DNA of 64,000 nucleotides, taken from NCBI GenBank assembly GCA_902774395.1, contig CACYIK010000003.1, forward strand, positions 551 to 64,550, in the 5' to 3' direction. Position numbers and translations under genes: made by a program. The notes beneath the pieces are model-generated. The model was not told the DNA's origin. It was given only the letters and a program-made list of their open reading frames with translations, and did not search any database. Origin of the DNA: an uncultured Bacteroidota bacterium. GTDB lineage: Bacteria > Bacteroidota > Bacteroidia > Bacteroidales > P3. Below are positions 60,134-64,000 of the stretch, in pieces (the first letter of the stretch is position 1; every line of letters starts with the position of its first letter).

Positions 60134-61177
60134 CTACTTCAGCGGATTGGCCGTCAACTCGTCATACTCCTGGCGGTTGCGGAGGATATTGCAGGCCAGA
60201 TAGACGGCGCTACGCATCGACTGCTCGCTGGCTTGGTCCTTGCCGGCGATGTCGTATCCCGTACCATGCGCTGGCGAGGTACGCACATACGGCAGACCCG
60301 CCGTGTAGTTCACACCCTCGGTGAACGACATCAGCTTGAAGGGGATAAGACCCTGGTCGTGATAAAGGGCCAGTACGCCGTCGAACTTGTTGAACTCCGA
60401 GCTGCCGAAGAAGCCGTCGCTGGGGAAGGGACCGTAGGCCAGCACACCCTTCGACTGCACCTCGTCGATGACAGGCTTGATAACCTTCATGTCGAAATCA
60501 CCGATGACACCGTTATCGCCGGCGTGGGGGTCGAGGGCCAGCACAGCAATCTTCGGAATCGTGATGCGGAAGTCGCGCTTCAGACTCTCGTTCATCAGCA
60601 TAATCTTGTCGTAGAGCAGGTTGTGCGTCAGCGCACCCGGCACATCCTTCAGCGCCAAGTGGTTCGTCACAATACCTATGCGGATACGGTCGCACACCAT
60701 AAGCATAAGACTCGAACAGCCAAACTGGTGGCTGAGGTATTCGGTGTGGCCCGGGAAGTCAAAGTCCGGAGCCTGGATGTTGCGTTTGTTGATAGGTGCC
60801 GTCACCAGCACATCGACCTTGCCGGCCTTCAGGTCGGCACAGGCACGGTTCAGGCTCTCTCGGCTCAGCTTGCCAGCCACCTCGGTACTCTTGCCCAGGT
60901 CTATCTTGATCTCCTCCTGCGTCAGGTTGATAACGTTGTACTTGCGGTCCTGGGCCTCGCTGGCGTCACGGATGGCGTTGAACGCCATCTCCTGCTGCAC
61001 GCTGCCCAGCAGCTTCTTGTGGTAACTCGCCACCTTGCTGCTCCCATAGAGCACCGGCGTGCAGACATCGAACATGCGGCTGTCGGCAAAAGTCTTGATG
61101 ATAGTCTCGTAGCCCACGCCGTTGATATCACCGTGCGTAATAGCTACACGTATTTTCTTTTCGTTATTATTGTCCAT
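60134..61177 (-). CDS. pdxA: 4-hydroxythreonine-4-phosphate dehydrogenase
   Basis: 347 residues. Pyridoxal 5'-phosphate biosynthesis: it oxidises 4-phosphohydroxy-threonine with NAD, feeding PdxJ. Marks: VAITHGDINGVGYETIIKTF at the start, VTAPINKRNIQ, FPGHTEYLSHQF (metal ligand His), ALDPHAGDNGVIG (His), PSDGFFG and YHDQGLIPFKL (third His), and TSPAHGTGYDIAGK. Length is normal. No other pdx genes are near. Preceded by a long heptad array towards the aminopeptidase gene. Confidence 0.96.
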   Translation of the reverse strand: MDNNNEKKIRVAITHGDINGVGYETIIKTFADSRMFDVCTPVLYGSSKVASYHKKLLGSVQQEMAFNAIRDASEAQDRKYNVINLTQEEIKIDLGKSTEVAGKLSRESLNRACADLKAGKVDVLVTAPINKRNIQAPDFDFPGHTEYLSHQFGCSSLMLMVCDRIRIGIVTNHLALKDVPGALTHNLLYDKIMLMNESLKRDFRITIPKIAVLALDPHAGDNGVIGDFDMKVIKPVIDEVQSKGVLAYGPFPSDGFFGSSEFNKFDGVLALYHDQGLIPFKLMSFTEGVNYTAGLPYVRTSPAHGTGYDIAGKDQASEQSMRSAVYLACNILRNRQEYDELTANPLK

Positions 61178-61189
61178 TATTATCTCTTA

Positions 61190-61337
61190 TAGATTTATGA
61201 ATTATGATTTTAGTGTTCAGTGTTTAGTGTTCAGTGTTTAGTGTTCAGTGTTTAGTGTTCAGTGTCCTAATTCTTAATTCTTAATTCTTAATTCTTAATT
61301 CTTCACTCATCACTCATCATTCATCACTCATCATTCA
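61190..61337. repeat. Array between aminopeptidase and pdxA genes
   Basis: On the plus strand: ATTTATGA, GTGTTCA/GTGTTTA units (61212-61262), TTAATTC units (61268-61302), CATCACT/CATTCAT units (61303-61337). The last unit holds the stop codon of the aminopeptidase gene. Confidence 0.9.
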
Positions 61338-62783
61338 TCACTCCCCCTGCATCTGCAGATAGGCATACAGCAGTCTCACGCCGTAGCCGCTGGCTCCGCA
61401 GCGCCAGCAGTGCTGCGCCTTCGTGAAGTAGGCCACACCCGCGATGTCCAGGTGCACATATGGCGTCTCCTTGGCGAAATGCGCCAGGAACTTGCCCGCC
61501 GTGATCGTACCCGCCTGCGGCGTATTGCCACAGTTGCGCAAGTCCGCATACTCGCTCTTGATCAGCTCCTCGTACTCCTTCCACATCGGAAACTCCACCA
61601 GACGCTCATACACCTGCTCGCCCACCACCTTCAGCATCTCCAGCTCCTTCCTCCCGTTCTGCTCCATCGCCGCAATGCCGAAAGTCGAGATCGCCCTCAC
61701 CGCCGCACCCGTCAGCGTCGCCGCGTCGATGATCACCCTCGGGTGGTAGTTCTTCACAGCGTAGGCTATCGCGTCAGCCAGAATCAGGCGCCCCTCGGCG
61801 TCGGTGTTCACCACCTCGACGGTAGTCCCGTCGTACATCGTCAGGATATCGTCGGCAGCGTAGGCGTTGAAACCCGGTCGGCTGTCCGTCAGCGGCAGCA
61901 GCGCCACCACATGCACAGGCAACCTGTTGTCCGCAGCCGCAAAAACCACGCTCGCCATCGTCGCCGCACCAGCCATATCGCTCTTCATCTCCTGCATATA
62001 ATCCTCAGGCTTGATATTCAGTCCACCCGTATCATACATCACACCCTTGCCGACGAAAACTATCGGATTATTCTGAGTATTCCGAGTACTCGGATTATAC
62101 TCAATCACCACAAACCTCGGCTCGTCCACACTGCCGCGGTTCACCGCCAGCAGACCGCCCATGCGGAGACTCTCAATCTGACGCTTGTCCATCACCGTGC
62201 ACTTCACACCCTCCAGGTCGGCGGCAATGCTCTCCAACTCCTCGGCGAAACGTGGCGCATTGAGATCCTGCACCGGCAGGTTCACCCACTCGCGGCACCA
62301 GTAGATGCGGTTCCACAGGCGCTGCATAGCCTCCAGCTCGTCAGCCTTGAAATAGACGGCATCCACCATCACCTGCTCCAGGTGGTAGGGCTCCTTGCTC
62401 TTGTAACGGTCGAAGCTGTAGTCGGCCAACGTCAGTCCCTCCAGCAGCGCAGCCACCTCCTCGGGCAGCGTGCCCGCGCCACAGAGGGCCACCGTCTTCA
62501 CCTGGTCCGCCTCGAACTTTCCAAGCAACTTCATGGCATTGCGACGCAGACCCTCCTGCACCTCGGGAGCCGGCTTCTCGCTGTCGAACGACAGCACATA
62601 AAGCCTGTAGGGCAGACGGTCGAAAGCAAGGATGAAATCCTTGTCCTCCGCTCGACGCTCCTTCAACAAAGCCACCTCCCTCTTGCCCAGCGGCAGCGAC
62701 CGCTCCGCCGTCTCGTCACCATAAAGAAAAATCATATCGCCCTCGTAGTCCTTCGGGCTTATCTTTTCAAGTGTGTATATCAT
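61338..62783 (-). CDS. pepA: Leucyl aminopeptidase, M17 family
   Basis: 481 residues. A two-zinc cytosolic aminopeptidase. The C-terminal catalytic domain has VGKGVMYDTGGLNIKP (metal-binding Lys/Asp), MKSDMAGAATM, the hallmark NTDAEGRLILADAIAYA and TLTGAAVRAI. The N-terminal domain is diverged. Just before the first catalytic strand YNPSTRNTQNNP is encoded by 9-mers (CGGATTATT, CTGAGTATT; 62061-62100), an insertion in a loop. The final residues (MQGE) and stop lie in the GATGAGT array. Confidence 0.93.
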   Translation of the reverse strand: MIYTLEKISPKDYEGDMIFLYGDETAERSLPLGKREVALLKERRAEDKDFILAFDRLPYRLYVLSFDSEKPAPEVQEGLRRNAMKLLGKFEADQVKTVALCGAGTLPEEVAALLEGLTLADYSFDRYKSKEPYHLEQVMVDAVYFKADELEAMQRLWNRIYWCREWVNLPVQDLNAPRFAEELESIAADLEGVKCTVMDKRQIESLRMGGLLAVNRGSVDEPRFVVIEYNPSTRNTQNNPIVFVGKGVMYDTGGLNIKPEDYMQEMKSDMAGAATMASVVFAAADNRLPVHVVALLPLTDSRPGFNAYAADDILTMYDGTTVEVVNTDAEGRLILADAIAYAVKNYHPRVIIDAATLTGAAVRAISTFGIAAMEQNGRKELEMLKVVGEQVYERLVEFPMWKEYEELIKSEYADLRNCGNTPQAGTITAGKFLAHFAKETPYVHLDIAGVAYFTKAQHCWRCGASGYGVRLLYAYLQMQGE

Positions 62784-62869
62784 ACGTACATTCTATAAAT
62801 ATATATAGAACGCACCTGCGTAACAATTATTGTATCTTGCAACAAAAAAATAGGAACACAGCAAATGGC

Positions 62870-64000
62870 CTAGAACTCCATCTCCTGCGAGTGGGTGATC
62901 ACTATCACTATCTTCCTCTCTTTGAGCTGCTGCAGCATCGAGGCGAAATGTCTGCGGGCCTCGCGGTCGAGCCATGCCGTGGGTTCGTCGAGCACCAGGA
63001 TGGGAGCCTCGGACGCCAGGGCGCGGGCCAACGCCACACGCTGCCACTGCCCCATGCTGAGCTCGCTGCCTCCGTCAAAAAGGCGTCCCAACATGGTGTC
63101 CTTTCCCTGCGGGAGCCGTCCCACCACCTCGTCGGCACCCGAGAGCACCAAAGCATTGTCGACATCGGCTTCCCCTTCGAGGTGGCCGAAAGCCACGTTC
63201 TCCTCGGCAGTACAGCAGAACCTCACGAAGTCCTGGAAGAGCACGCCGACACGTGAACGCAGCTGCCGCGGGTCAAAAGTCTTGATATCGCGGCCATCGA
63301 GCAACACTGCGCCGCCATCGGGGTCATAGAGGCGCAACAGCAGCTTGACGAGGGTGGACTTGCCGAAACCGTTGCGGCCGTCGATGCGGGTAATCTCACC
63401 CCTGCGGGCCTTGAGCGAAAAGCCACTGAGCACATCGTGCTCCATGTCGGGATAGCGGAAGGTGACATTGCGGAACTCCACCTCCCCAACCTCCTCAGGC
63501 ACAGGCACGGGGTCGGCAGGCGGGAGGATGGTGGGCTGCAACTCCAAGAACTCGAAGAGATTACCCACGAAGAGGCGGTTGTCGTAGAGTCCGGCGATAC
63601 CGCCAACGAGTCCCTGCAGGTAGCCCTGTCCGCGGCGGAAAGCCTCGAAGAGCATAACAAAGGTACCTATGGTGATGGCGCCAGTGAAGGCCTCGTTGAC
63701 CAAGAGCCACACCACCGCCAGCATAGCGCCGGCTTCGATGAAAGCGCAGAGGATGGAGAGGGCGCCCAGACGACGCGAGATGGCCAGCAGGCGTCCCACC
63801 AGCTGACGGCGCACCTCGACGAAACGGCCGCGGAAGAGCGGCGCCAACGAGAAGGCACGGAGCTCCTTGGCGAAGTCGCGGGCAGTGAGCACGGCACCAT
63901 AATAAGCCGTGCGACGGTAGAGCTGCGTATTGTCGCGACGGAAACGGTAGACCTGCCGCGCCTTATAGAGTCTGACGGCGAAACCAGGCATCACGGCACC
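62870..64000 (-). CDS. ABC transporter permease/ATP-binding protein (5' end outside window)
   Basis: At least 374 residues, open to the right edge, so the N-terminus is missing. The visible part has the last membrane helices of an exporter-type permease (LGALSILCAFIEAGAMLAVVWLLV and ITIGTFVMLFEAF) and a nucleotide-binding domain: Walker A GRNGFGKST, Q-loop LFQDFVRF, signature LSMGQWQR (Met in place of the usual Gly), Walker B ILVLDEPTAWLD and H-loop THSQE. This fused layout fits an ABC exporter of the MsbA/peptide type. Substrate unknown. Confidence 0.9.
   Translation of the reverse strand, partial: GAVMPGFAVRLYKARQVYRFRRDNTQLYRRTAYYGAVLTARDFAKELRAFSLAPLFRGRFVEVRRQLVGRLLAISRRLGALSILCAFIEAGAMLAVVWLLVNEAFTGAITIGTFVMLFEAFRRGQGYLQGLVGGIAGLYDNRLFVGNLFEFLELQPTILPPADPVPVPEEVGEVEFRNVTFRYPDMEHDVLSGFSLKARRGEITRIDGRNGFGKSTLVKLLLRLYDPDGGAVLLDGRDIKTFDPRQLRSRVGVLFQDFVRFCCTAEENVAFGHLEGEADVDNALVLSGADEVVGRLPQGKDTMLGRLFDGGSELSMGQWQRVALARALASEAPILVLDEPTAWLDREARRHFASMLQQLKERKIVIVITHSQEMEF

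Overview
The window looks like chromosomal DNA of an uncultured gut- or rumen-type Bacteroidales (Bacteroidota). The evidence is: promoters of the Bacteroidota form TAnnTTTG (often TATCTTTGCA), no obvious Shine-Dalgarno sequences, many short lipoproteins, BspA-like leucine-rich-repeat proteins, a type IX secretion (T9SS) C-terminal domain, DUF5674, a Fic protein of the DUF4172 type, and a long two-part signal peptidase. Core genes are GC-rich in codon third positions; the AbiH/WG-repeat pair (5.1-7.6 kb) is visibly AT-rich. No genus can be named from the sequence alone, and no rRNA, tRNA, CRISPR array, transposase or prophage was seen.

Layout. 0-0.7 kb: tandem repeat array without genes. 0.7-3.0 kb: minus-strand operon (hypothetical, AlkD-like, EFR1 ferredoxin). 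3.2-7.7 kb: macro-like protein, a secreted protein, a dead small HTH gene, then an AbiH plus WG-repeat pair. 7.8-9.7 kb: typA. 9.8-15.1 kb: two paralogous ECF sigma modules (sigma, one-TM protein, lipoprotein, lipoprotein) with a target lipoprotein between them. 15.2-19.0 kb: duplicated LRR surface genes and a lipoprotein. 19.4-21.5 kb: groES-groEL. 21.8-23.5 kb: dinD and a DUF454 membrane protein. 23.5-27.0 kb: structured RNA, then a large fibronectin-type T9SS protein. 27.2-31.1 kb: Fic protein with an operator, DUF1015, DUF5674 pair, a second rod-shaped RNA, a lipoprotein. 31.3-40.9 kb: minus-strand run gcvT, hflX, glycosyltransferase, parC, lepB, glycosyltransferase. 41.0-44.3 kb: a repeat-saturated cluster (META protein, NUDIX, SpoU methyltransferase, outer-membrane protein). 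44.6-56.0 kb: mostly plus-strand genes (UDG-like, SDR, PIF1-like helicase, M13 peptidase, Nif3, zinc-ribbon protein, histidine ammonia-lyase, MATE). 56.0-64.0 kb: minus-strand secreted protein, polA, pdxA, leucyl aminopeptidase, partial ABC transporter.

The outstanding feature is the repeat system. Degenerate tandem repeats with unit lengths of 7, 8 and 9 bases, plus short palindromic elements, fill many intergenic gaps and also sit in frame inside at least fifteen coding sequences. They are in EFR1, AlkD, a one-TM protein, a lipoprotein, HflX, two glycosyltransferases, the META protein, NUDIX, the SpoU methyltransferase, an outer-membrane protein, the helicase, a secreted protein, Pol I and leucyl aminopeptidase. 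They supply loops, linkers, stop codons and, in four secreted proteins, much of the signal-peptide hydrophobic core. The closest parallels I know are the Rickettsia palindromic elements, which insert in frame in genes, and the cyanobacterial heptanucleotide STRR repeats.

A second system is the pair of ECF modules. Three promoters (both sigma genes and one lipoprotein gene) share one motif with identical spacing. At both sigma genes a GTG start codon lies one or two bases past the motif, which suggests autoregulated, leaderless mRNAs.
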